Part shown: positions 41,015 through 48,629 of the stretch, piece by piece
Layout of the letters: every line of letters begins with the position of its first letter
Numbering within the stretch: position 1 is the stretch's first letter
Assembly (NCBI GenBank): GCA_964471115.1
Contig: CAYYFE010000002.1
Coordinates: forward strand, 124,001 to 188,000
Length of the DNA: 64,000 nt
From: SYFT01 sp964471115
Lineage (GTDB): Bacteria; Acidobacteriota; Vicinamibacteria; Vicinamibacterales; SCN-69-37
Direction of reading: 5' to 3'
Made by a program: the position numbers and the translations under genes
The notes under the pieces: generated by a model
What the model saw: the letters and a program-made list of their open reading frames with translations, nothing else
The model's database searches: none
Told to the model about the DNA's origin: nothing

Positions 41015-41801
41015 ACTTCGTCCTCGTGTCGTCGGCGCGATCGTGGCGCTGTCAATCGTGGCCGGCGCCGGCTGCGACATGCGGTACGGTCCGACGCGGC
41101 CGGATGTCGACTGGCGCGTCGAGACCATCGGCCGGTTCACCTTCCACGTCCGCCCGGGATCATTCGCCGAGCAGCACACGGTCACGTTTGCGGCTGTGCT
41201 CGAGGATCAGCTGCAGGCCACCGTCCGGACGCTGAACCATCAGTACGACGGGAGGCTCTCGTTGTATCTGTATCCCAACGGCGCGGAGGCGGGGTTTGGC
41301 AACGATGGTGGCGGCGGCAACCACAGCGGCGTCGCGTATCCGGAGACCGAGACGGTGAAGGTCTCGGTGGTGGCGCCGCTCGACGGCAACCTGCTGTCGC
41401 TGCTGGCGCACGAGGCGAATCACGTGTACATCCGGAACGGGCTCGGCCGGCCGGGGACGTCGTTCATCAATGAGGGGCTGACCTCGGCGCTGGTGTCCGA
41501 GCGGCTGGGCGCGTACGGCCCGACGGTCTATCACCAGTGGGTGCGCGCGCGACTGACGCAGATTCCGTCGATCGCGGACCTGACCGACGACACACGGTGG
41601 GGGCAGTACCACTCGTCGACGGCCTACACGGTCTCCGCGTCGTTTCTGGCGTACGTCTCGGACAGGTATGGTCCGACGCCGCTGCGGTTGATCTACTACG
41701 CCTCGTCGCGCGACTTCGCGCGGGTGTTTCAGCAGGCGTACGGGCGATCGCTGGCTGACGCGGAATCCGACTGGCGCGCGTTTCTCGCCAATCCCCAGTA
41801 G
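41004..41801 (+). CDS. Lipoprotein with gluzincin-type (peptidase MA-like) domain
   Basis: A 265-residue lipoprotein: lipobox VAGAGC with Cys24, then a compact zinc-peptidase fold. The zinc motif H136-E-A-N-H140 (LLAHEANHVYIRNGLG) is followed 17 residues later by E157 (FINEGLTSALVSERLG), as in gluzincins. The C-terminal helices (FLAYVSDRYGPTPLRLIYYA, ARVFQQAYGRSLADAESDWR) match peptidase MA-like proteins. It probably acts in the periplasm. The stop codon is inside a GTAG REP half-element. Confidence 0.8.
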   Translation: MRAELRPRVVGAIVALSIVAGAGCDMRYGPTRPDVDWRVETIGRFTFHVRPGSFAEQHTVTFAAVLEDQLQATVRTLNHQYDGRLSLYLYPNGAEAGFGNDGGGGNHSGVAYPETETVKVSVVAPLDGNLLSLLAHEANHVYIRNGLGRPGTSFINEGLTSALVSERLGAYGPTVYHQWVRARLTQIPSIADLTDDTRWGQYHSSTAYTVSASFLAYVSDRYGPTPLRLIYYASSRDFARVFQQAYGRSLADAESDWRAFLANPQ

Positions 41802-41866
41802 CGCGGCCGGATCTCCGCGCGCAGTGCGGAGTGCGGAGTGCGCAGTGCGGAGTGCGGAGTGCGCAT
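41798..41866 (+). repeat. Half REP element followed by a GTGCGGA array
   Basis: GTAGCGCGGCCGGATCTCCG starts at 41798 and contains the lipoprotein stop codon. It is a degraded half REP. Six or seven GTGCGGA/GTGCGCA units follow (about 41821-41865). Confidence 0.8.
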
Positions 41867-41873
41867 GCACCCC

Positions 41874-41905
41874 TTGACCTTTCCAGTAAATATCCATATG
41901 GTTAT
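41874..41905 (+). promoter_or_regulatory. arsR promoter with overlapping palindromic operator
   Basis: -35 TTGACC (41874-41879), 17-bp spacer and -10 TATGGT (41897-41902) predict a start near 41909, so the mRNA would be leaderless or nearly so (ATG 41914). The palindrome ATATCCATATGGTTAT (41890-41905) covers the -10, typical of ArsR autorepression. Confidence 0.55.
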
Positions 41906-41913
41906 GTAACGAT

Positions 41914-42300
41914 ATGGCTATTCACGGAACGCCTGATCCCCTGTCGGCCACGCTGCTCGCCCTGGCCGACCCGACGCGGCGGGCCATCCTGGCGCGGCTG
42001 GCGCTGGGGGAGGCCTCGGTGGCTGAACTCTGTGAGCCGTTCGAGATCAGCCAGCCGGCCATCTCCAAACATCTGAAGGTGCTCGAGCGCGCCGGGCTCA
42101 TCACCGCCGGCCACGATCGGCAGCGCCGGCCGCGGCGCATCGAAGGGGTGCGCCTGGCCGAAGTCCACGCGTGGCTCGAGCAGTACCGCGAGATCTGGGA
42201 GCACAGCTTCGGCCGACTGGACACGCTGCTGGAGGAACTGACCACAAGGTCCACAAGGTCCACAGGGTCCACAAGGTCCACAGGGAGGAAGAGACGATGA
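41914..42300 (+). CDS. ArsR family repressor (SRPBCC-coupled type)
   Basis: A 128-residue winged-helix regulator: ATLLALADPTRRAILARLAL, VAELCEPFEISQPAISKHLK (recognition helix), VLERAGLITAGHDRQRRPRR, EVHAWLEQYREIWEHSFGRL. No metal-binding cysteine pair is seen. ArsR proteins of this type are often paired with an AHSA1/SRPBCC protein, as here. The last 19 residues (TTRSTRSTGSTRSTGRKRR) are encoded by a 9-bp tandem array and look like a repeat-derived extension. The stop overlaps the next start (ATGA). Confidence 0.88.
   Translation: MAIHGTPDPLSATLLALADPTRRAILARLALGEASVAELCEPFEISQPAISKHLKVLERAGLITAGHDRQRRPRRIEGVRLAEVHAWLEQYREIWEHSFGRLDTLLEELTTRSTRSTGSTRSTGRKRR
42242..42286 (+). repeat. Nonamer array, five copies of CCACARGGT
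   Basis: CCACAAGGT, CCACAAGGT, CCACAGGGT, CCACAAGGT, CCACAGGGA. Period 9 keeps the ArsR frame and adds T-R-S/T-G-S units. The last copy runs into GGGAGGAAG, the ribosome-binding site of the following gene. Confidence 0.92.
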
Positions 42301-42797
42301 CGGGATTTGAGAAGGCGGTAGTGACGTTGCCAAGTGATCGTGAAGTGCAGGTGGTGCGCAGTTTCAAGGCGCCGCGCGCGTTGGTGTGGCGCGCGTTCAC
42401 CGATCCGGCGCTGGTCACGCGCTGGATGCTGGGGCCGCCCGGGTGGACGATGCCCGTGTGTGAGATGGATGTGCGCACCGGTGGGGCGTACCGCTGGCGC
42501 TGGCGCAGTGACGATGGCGGGATGGAGTTCGGCTTTTACGGCACGTTCACGGAGGTCGAGCCCGAGGTGCGCACCGTGCACGTCGAGCACTACGATCCGG
42601 GCACGACCGGTCAGGGCATGGGCGACGGATATTCCACCATCACGACGACCTATGCCGAGACCAACGGCGTCACGATCGTCACGATGCTGATGAACTTCGG
42701 GTCCAAGGCCAACCGCGATGCCGCCGTCGCCACCGGCATGACCGATGGCATGGAAATGGGCCACCAGCGCCTCGACGCACTGCTGCAGACGATGTGA
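42297..42797 (+). CDS. SRPBCC (AHSA1-like) family protein
   Basis: A 166-residue START/Bet v 1-like protein: VVRSFKAPRALVWRAFTDPA, LVTRWMLGPPGWTMPVCEMD, GGAYRWRWRSDDGGMEFGFY, VTMLMNFGSKANRDAAVATG, MTDGMEMGHQRLDALLQTM. It forms a hydrophobic pocket for an unknown small molecule. Translation is coupled to the upstream ArsR gene. ArsR-SRPBCC pairs recur in many bacteria with unknown ligand. Confidence 0.88.
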   Translation: MTGFEKAVVTLPSDREVQVVRSFKAPRALVWRAFTDPALVTRWMLGPPGWTMPVCEMDVRTGGAYRWRWRSDDGGMEFGFYGTFTEVEPEVRTVHVEHYDPGTTGQGMGDGYSTITTTYAETNGVTIVTMLMNFGSKANRDAAVATGMTDGMEMGHQRLDALLQTM

Positions 42798-42843
42798 AGT
42801 GCAGAGTGCGGAGTGCGAAGTGCGGAGTGCGCGGTGCGGTGTG
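42796..42843 (+). repeat. GTGCGGA heptamer array
   Basis: Six or seven units (GTGCAGA, GTGCGGA, GTGCGAA, GTGCGCG and GTGCGGT variants) begin at the SRPBCC stop codon and fill the convergent gap before the PAN-domain gene. Confidence 0.85.
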
Positions 42844-42865
42844 CGTGTTTGTGGCGCGATGACGT

Positions 42866-43738
42866 TTACGGGGCCTGAACCTTGACACCGGAACTGCAGC
42901 ACGGGGCGGGCACGAAGCGAATCACCGACGACATCAGGTAACACATCGACGGGTCGCCGGGGTTCGGGTGCCCGGCGCGCACGAACGTGAAGGCGCGACA
43001 GGAGGCGTTCTGCGCGCAGTCGGCCCTGCAGCGATCGGCGGACCCGGCGGCGTACGTGGTCAGATACACGCCTTCGAGACTGGCCTGCGTGTTGTCGTTC
43101 CAACGCGTGGCGTCCTTGCGCCGGGCGGCATCGATGATGGCGAGCGCGCCGATGATCCCACCGAGGATGGCCTGGGTCTTGTTCGACCGTGGCGCCGGTG
43201 GCGCAGCCGCCGGCGCGGGTGTGGGCGGTGCAGGCGCCGGGCCGGTGGCGGGCGGTGTCGTCGTGGGCTTGGGCAGGCCCGAGACCTCGTAAAACGCGGC
43301 CTCCGACAGGTGGGAGACACGTTCCACGCCGGTGGATTCGTCAGCGCCGGCGTAGACGAACGCCAGCCACGCGCCGGCTCCGAAGTACTCCACGAGTCGA
43401 TTGTCGCGCGCGGCCCGAAGGGCCGGCTCGGCAAGACCGTAACTGGAGGTCAGCGCCCGACGGGTGATGGGCGGCGCCAGCACCGCGTCGATCCGTCGCG
43501 TGCGTGCCTGGTCGCCGGCGCCGTCGAACTCGACCTCCACTCGTGTGATCCCGGTGACGCCGCGATACTCACTGAGCGTGGCCGACACGACGCGGGACGG
43601 CGCCCCGAGGGCCGCGTCGACCTGACCTCGCGTGCTCACGCCGGGCGTCACATCCTGGTAGGACCGCTGTGCGTGTGCGGCACCGGCGAGCACGACGGCC
43701 AGGGCGGCGGCGAGTACGCACCTTCGTCGCGGCGTCAT
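42866..43738 (-). CDS. Secreted protein with C-terminal PAN/Apple-like domain
   Basis: A 290-residue exported protein: signal peptide (RRRCVLAAALAVVLAGAAHA), a first domain of about 130 residues with TPGVSTRGQVDAALGAPSRV, a Pro/Ala-rich linker, a hydrophobic helix (AILGGIIGALAIIDAARRK), and a Cys-rich C-terminal domain (LEGVYLTTYAAGSADRCRAD, CAQNASCRAFTFVRAG, MCYLMSSV) that looks like a PAN/Apple fold for protein or glycan binding. ATG 43738 is chosen for its 6-bp spacing to GGAG; ATG 43741 is possible. It begins 11 bp after the stop of the large upstream ORF and is probably in the same operon. Confidence 0.75.
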   Translation of the reverse strand: MTPRRRCVLAAALAVVLAGAAHAQRSYQDVTPGVSTRGQVDAALGAPSRVVSATLSEYRGVTGITRVEVEFDGAGDQARTRRIDAVLAPPITRRALTSSYGLAEPALRAARDNRLVEYFGAGAWLAFVYAGADESTGVERVSHLSEAAFYEVSGLPKPTTTPPATGPAPAPPTPAPAAAPPAPRSNKTQAILGGIIGALAIIDAARRKDATRWNDNTQASLEGVYLTTYAAGSADRCRADCAQNASCRAFTFVRAGHPNPGDPSMCYLMSSVIRFVPAPCCSSGVKVQAP

Positions 43739-43749
43739 CATCGACTCCG

Positions 43750-46689
43750 TCACTTGCACGCCTTGCGCGTCCACGTGCCCATTCGGGTGGTGCCCTCAGT
43801 GAACACCGCGCTGCCCTTGCCCTCCACCGTGGTGATCCGAATCGACTCCAGCCCGAGGCTGATCGTGATGGTGCCCTCGCGGCCCCCGGATTCGCCCTTG
43901 TTGCAGCTCAGGCAACCAGGGCTGTGCCAGGACCCTGTGAACGTCCCAGTCAGCTCGCCGTTCTTGTATGACGCCTGGAAGCTCCCCGATTCCTGATGCT
44001 TGATCTTGCCCGCATAACTCCAGCTGCCGGAGGCGTCACCGCCCGAAGCACTCAGGGTCAGGCTCCAGCAGACATCCGCATTGCCCGAGTACCAGGCCCC
44101 CGACATCTGTTGAAGCCGCGACGCGACGTCGGCGCTCACTGGCGTGGGCGACGCCGGTGGACCGCCCGCTGGTCCCGCACCGGCACCCCGCCCCCCGCCT
44201 GGTGGATCGCCCGGCGGGGGCGGAGGCGGCCCTCCGCGTCCGCCCAGGCCCGCCGGTACGGTCTCCACCGGCGCCGCCGCAGCGACGCTGATGGTGATCG
44301 AATCCGTGCCTTCGGGATGAATGGCCGTGACGACGATCCGGCGCCCGGCATCCGCAGCGGTCGTGGTGATTCGGTTTGACGGCGACCAGCGCACGTCGCC
44401 CGTCAGGTCGACCGTCGACGCGGGTGCGTTCGACCAGATGCCCAACGCGCGCAGCGTGATCGTCTCGCCGGCCTTCAGGGTCACATCGCGCGGCTCGATG
44501 CCGAACCGGCTCAGCGTGCGCGTCGGGCGGGGCGGATCCGGCGTCACCGGTGGTGGGACCGGCGGTCTGGGTGGGGTCGGCGGCGCGTTCGGCGGCGTCG
44601 GTGGTCCCGGTGGGTCCGTCGGCGGCGTGACTGTCGATCGGCAGCCGAGTTCGTCGTTGAAATACCGGCTGATTTGGTCGGCGCGCGCGCCCGCCTCACT
44701 CCGGCTCATGTTGGCGCCGATGAGCTCGTAGGGCGGTCCGTATCGTCCACACTGCGCGATCGCGACATGGAAACACCGCGGCGCGTCGCCCGTGAGTTTG
44801 TACCGCCACACACACAGGTCGCCGCCCGATCCGGCGGCGACCACCGCGGGAGGCACGGGTCCCCCCGATCCATCACCGTAGGGGGTGTTGGCCGGCACGA
44901 CACTCAATTGAAGCGGCAGGACGACGCGGCCGTGGCCGGTCTGGCTCACGACAATCTGCGCCATCACCGTGGTGCCCGGCTTCGCGCGTTCCGACGCCGC
45001 GAAGCCCTGGTGGAAGACGTAGCGCTGCGGATAGTCGCTGGCGGCCGTCGAATGCATCGTACCCGGGTCACTCGCGGTGTTGCCCGGGGAGGCCGAGACC
45101 CCGGCCGAGGACGGCGTGAACGCGATATCGACTCGCACCGGCGCGCTGGTCGACGTCAGCCAGCCGGTGACGATGACGTCGCAGATTTCACCGGGACGAC
45201 CGGGGCGCAGCTGCAGTGCCGGTCCGCAGTCGAGTGACGCGCGCAGCGGCGCCGCCGGCGCGTTTGGCGCCTGCCCATCGCCGATCACCGGTGGCGGCGC
45301 CGGGACGGTGGTGCCCGCTGTTCCGGACCTGCCTCCGGATCGCGGCACAGGCGGCCTGGGGGTGGTTTCGGTGCCCGCGCCTGCGCCCGAACGAGGAACG
45401 GGCCGGGTCGGGGGGGCCGGCGCGGCGGGCGGCGGTGGCGCTCCGCCGCATGAGGACCGAAGCGCGTTCAGTTCGTCGCGGAGGGCCTCGATGCGGGGCG
45501 AGAGGCACGCAAAGGCCCCCACCGCCGTGTCGGCTCGGTGAAGTTCCGCTTCCGCCTGGGCCACGCGTGCCGTCACATCGGCGCACCGGGAGGCCCGCAG
45601 CGCGTCGGAGGCTCTGTCGGTGAGTGTGCGCGCCTGGGCGACGCGTTTGTCGACTTCCAGTTCGGCGGCGCGTCCGCGGCGCGCGTCAATGACGGCGTTG
45701 CTGATGGGGGCCTGCTGCCGGAACGATGCCGGCATCTTCTCGGCCAACGCCAGGGCGTCGGCGAACTGGCACTGGGCCACGGCGTTCAGAATGACCCGGC
45801 GCCCGTCGTGCAGCGTGCGGTGGTAGTCCAGCTGTGCTTCGGCGCCGGTCACGTCGCACTTCTGCGCTCGCGCCTGCGCGATGACGGTCTCGGCCTTGTC
45901 GAGATCGCCCGCGTCGAGCAATGGCTCCACCTGCCGGAGGAGCGGCCGGCAGGCCGCCTGGCGCGCGCAGGCGTCCGCCTCGGTGAGCAGGTCGCTCGCG
46001 AGCAGGAGCGAGCCGGCCATGCGTGAGGCGGCCTCGCCGATGGCCGTGACGTCTGCGTCAAGCGACGTCACCCGGCACGAGGGATTGGCCGCGGCCTCCT
46101 TGACTCTTGCGACGACCGCCTCCTTCTCCTTCAGCGCGGTCGCCTCCGCCTGCTGGAGGCTGGCGGCGGCACCGGTGCCGTCGATACCGAAGTTGGCCGG
46201 GAGCGTGACGCTGCCAAACGCCGCGGCGGCGTCGAGGCGTGACTTGAGCGCCTGAGGCAGGTCATGGTCCGGGTGCTCGAATCCCGTCCCTGGGGCGTAG
46301 CTCAGTTTCCACTCAGCGCGGAGCCGATCGAGGTCCGACACGATGGTGTTGCGACTGCGGGTCAGTGTCGCGGCCGCCTGCGCGCCTCGCGCGATGAGCG
46401 CGTCACCCTTGCGGCGAAGGTCGGCGGCGGCCAGCCAGTGTTTCTCGGCCGTGGCCGCCACGGCGTCGAGGTCCTCCTGACTCGGCGCCCGTTCGGCCTT
46501 GCGCCGCGCGTCAATCTGTCGCACCAGACCGGCCAGACGCTGTTGGTCGGCCAGCGCCTGATCGCGGAGTTCGTTGGCCTGCGCGACCAGGCGGGCCGCG
46601 GCGGCGTACGTCGCGCGCACGTTCTCCGCGTCCTCACGGGAGGCACAGGCCTCGGCCGCGGAGGCCCCAAATGACAGGACGCGGTCCAC
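43750..46689 (-). CDS. Second part of a large secreted protein, after an in-frame TAG
   Basis: A 979-residue reading from GTG 46689, but the frame is open and coding-like back to 46845, immediately after the TAG (46846-46848) that ends the upstream ORF in the same frame. No signal peptide or ribosome-binding site is seen here. Contents: helical coiled-coil/TPR-like region (about 1-400) with repeated Cys (ACASREDAEN, CARQAACRPLL), a Pro-rich linker, a domain with DLCVWRYKLTGDAPRCFHVA and ANMSRSEAGARADQISRYFN, a BIG2-like Ig domain (IEPRDVTLKAGETITLRALG), a Gly/Pro linker, and a C-terminal beta domain ending MGTWTRKACK. I infer that it is one protein with the upstream ORF, interrupted by a nonsense codon. 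Confidence 0.6.
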   Translation of the reverse strand: MDRVLSFGASAAEACASREDAENVRATYAAAARLVAQANELRDQALADQQRLAGLVRQIDARRKAERAPSQEDLDAVAATAEKHWLAAADLRRKGDALIARGAQAAATLTRSRNTIVSDLDRLRAEWKLSYAPGTGFEHPDHDLPQALKSRLDAAAAFGSVTLPANFGIDGTGAAASLQQAEATALKEKEAVVARVKEAAANPSCRVTSLDADVTAIGEAASRMAGSLLLASDLLTEADACARQAACRPLLRQVEPLLDAGDLDKAETVIAQARAQKCDVTGAEAQLDYHRTLHDGRRVILNAVAQCQFADALALAEKMPASFRQQAPISNAVIDARRGRAAELEVDKRVAQARTLTDRASDALRASRCADVTARVAQAEAELHRADTAVGAFACLSPRIEALRDELNALRSSCGGAPPPPAAPAPPTRPVPRSGAGAGTETTPRPPVPRSGGRSGTAGTTVPAPPPVIGDGQAPNAPAAPLRASLDCGPALQLRPGRPGEICDVIVTGWLTSTSAPVRVDIAFTPSSAGVSASPGNTASDPGTMHSTAASDYPQRYVFHQGFAASERAKPGTTVMAQIVVSQTGHGRVVLPLQLSVVPANTPYGDGSGGPVPPAVVAAGSGGDLCVWRYKLTGDAPRCFHVAIAQCGRYGPPYELIGANMSRSEAGARADQISRYFNDELGCRSTVTPPTDPPGPPTPPNAPPTPPRPPVPPPVTPDPPRPTRTLSRFGIEPRDVTLKAGETITLRALGIWSNAPASTVDLTGDVRWSPSNRITTTAADAGRRIVVTAIHPEGTDSITISVAAAAPVETVPAGLGGRGGPPPPPPGDPPGGGRGAGAGPAGGPPASPTPVSADVASRLQQMSGAWYSGNADVCWSLTLSASGGDASGSWSYAGKIKHQESGSFQASYKNGELTGTFTGSWHSPGCLSCNKGESGGREGTITISLGLESIRITTVEGKGSAVFTEGTTRMGTWTRKACK

Positions 46690-46845
46690 ATCGGCCTCCG
46701 CCTGTTCGACGGCTTTCCTGGAGGTGCTGATGCCTTGTGCGACGGTCGCGCCCTGGCTGCACAGACTCGCCAGGGTCTTCGACGGGGTCGTGTACTGGAC
46801 GCCGAGCCGGCCGGCGGCCGCCGTGAGCCGCGCTTCCTGAGCCGC

Positions 46846-48564
46846 CTAGGTGCCGAGTCGCTTGAGATCGGTGGTCTGGCTGGTGATCGTCTTGAACTGT
46901 TCCTGCCATGCCGCAATCCGCTTCTCGATCGCGGCCAGCGCCGTGTCGAGCGGTGTCCAGTCGGGCCCGGGCTTGTTCAGGTAGACCAGGAAGCGCGACG
47001 GCGTCGACGACGGCCGGAGCAGTGACGCGTCGACGACGACGTTGGTCCGCGGTTCGTAGCCTGGCCCCGCCAGATCGAGCTTGAGTCCGGCGCGCAACGT
47101 CTCGACCGGGAACGTGCCGGCCATCTGCAGGCCGCTGTTGAAGTCGCGTTCCCCTTGCGCGTTGGTCGCGGCCCCGTACAGCCAGTCGCCGGCCAGTGTG
47201 TAGAAGTCGACGCCGATGTCCTTCAGGGGAAGATTCGATCGCCCGTCTCGGACCTCCACGATGATGTTGAGGCGTCCCGCCGGATCGGCGCCGGCGTCAC
47301 CCGGCTGCATGATGAGGGTGCCCGATGCCGACGCGTCGGTATAGATGACCCCACGCACGACCTTCAGCGCCGACGTCAGACGGTTGTAGCCGGCCGCTTC
47401 GGCGACGACCGTGACCGAGTCGGCGTCGCCCAGCGGCGTTCTGATCTCGACGCGGCCGCGTTCGTCGGTGTTCATGCTGCGGCCGCCCACCGTGACACGC
47501 GCCCCTGGAAGCGGTTGGTTCCCCTTGTCGCCGGCCAGCACGACGACGGTCACCGGATCGCCGCGCGGGGCCGGCGCGCGCGGTTTCTCCGTCAGCGAAA
47601 ACGCCAGCGATTCGCGGATCGTGCCGTGTTTGATCTCGACCGTGGCTCTGTGCGTGTCGTAGAAATCCTGCGTCACTTCAACGCTGAATTTCCCGAATTC
47701 GTTGACGACCAGCGACGCCTGACCCGACGTGTTGGTGTACACGCCATAGACGCCCGACGTGATGCCGCGCTGACCCGTCAACCAGATTCGCGCGTCGGGC
47801 ACGGGCTCTCCAGCCGGACCACCGGTGACCGTGACCAGAATCTCCACCTGCGTCCGGCCCAGCCGTCGCCGCATGGTGATCGGCACATCCAGCTGTTTCC
47901 CCATGTCCCGGTCGGTCATCGCGACGCGACGTTCACCGCGGTCGTACCCTTCGCGATCGGCACGGACCAGCCGGGTGGAGTCGAGAAAGGAGACGGGAAT
48001 CACCTGGCATCCGTCGGACCCCGTCGTGCCTGACTTTTCCCCTCCACGGGTCATCGATCCCACCTCGAGGCGGGCTCCCGCCACCGGCGTCCCTTCATCG
48101 TCCTTCGCGCAGATGTTCAGGCGGATGGCGCTATTTTCGCCGCGGTCGTTGAGGGAGCCCGGCTTGAACAGCACCGGCACGTGCACTTCGGCCGTGTCCT
48201 TGTCGACCGTGAACTGGATCGACTCCGCCCGATAGGACTCGTGTGTCAGTTCGACGTAGAACGACTCGCCCGGGCGAGTCCGCAGCGTGAGTTCGAGGTC
48301 GCCCGTGGAGTTGGTGTCCCCCTGGTAGTCGGGCGGGGTCACCGACGGGAGTGCGGGCCGGCCACGCCACACGTTGACGCGGGCGCCGTACACCGGGGCG
48401 CGCGCCCGGTCGTCGACCTTCGCGGACACGGTGAGTGTCACGGCCATCGGGGCCTGGGTTGCGCCCCGGCCCTGAGCCCCGAGCCAGGTGCCCGTCAGGA
48501 ACAGGGCGGCCAGGGCGGCCGCGGTCAGCGGGCGTCGGGGAATTCGTCCGTGTGGGTGAGCCAT
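46846..48564 (-). CDS. Secreted multi-Ig (carboxypeptidase-like) protein, first part up to TAG
   Basis: A 572-residue exported protein with a basic N terminus and signal peptide (RRPLTAAALAALFLTGTWLG). It has a run of carboxypeptidase-regulatory/CNA-B-like beta domains, for example KVDDRARAPVYGARVNVW, AKDDEGTPVAGARLEVGS, VTGGPAGEPVPDARIWLT, AGDKGNQPLPGARVTVGG and RDGRSNLPLKDIGVDFYT. The last about 40 residues become helical (ALAAIEKRIAAWQEQFKTIT) and stop at TAG 46848; the next in-frame codons continue the helix. CAG-to-TAG is the simplest origin of the stop. It is divergent from a CadC-type regulator, with 65 bp between starts. Confidence 0.75.
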   Translation of the reverse strand: MAHPHGRIPRRPLTAAALAALFLTGTWLGAQGRGATQAPMAVTLTVSAKVDDRARAPVYGARVNVWRGRPALPSVTPPDYQGDTNSTGDLELTLRTRPGESFYVELTHESYRAESIQFTVDKDTAEVHVPVLFKPGSLNDRGENSAIRLNICAKDDEGTPVAGARLEVGSMTRGGEKSGTTGSDGCQVIPVSFLDSTRLVRADREGYDRGERRVAMTDRDMGKQLDVPITMRRRLGRTQVEILVTVTGGPAGEPVPDARIWLTGQRGITSGVYGVYTNTSGQASLVVNEFGKFSVEVTQDFYDTHRATVEIKHGTIRESLAFSLTEKPRAPAPRGDPVTVVVLAGDKGNQPLPGARVTVGGRSMNTDERGRVEIRTPLGDADSVTVVAEAAGYNRLTSALKVVRGVIYTDASASGTLIMQPGDAGADPAGRLNIIVEVRDGRSNLPLKDIGVDFYTLAGDWLYGAATNAQGERDFNSGLQMAGTFPVETLRAGLKLDLAGPGYEPRTNVVVDASLLRPSSTPSRFLVYLNKPGPDWTPLDTALAAIEKRIAAWQEQFKTITSQTTDLKRLGT

Positions 48565-48629
48565 GGGTGTCCGGATAGCCCAGATGGCGCGCCGATGTCC
48601 TGATAAAATCCCGAAATTCGGCTGAAATC

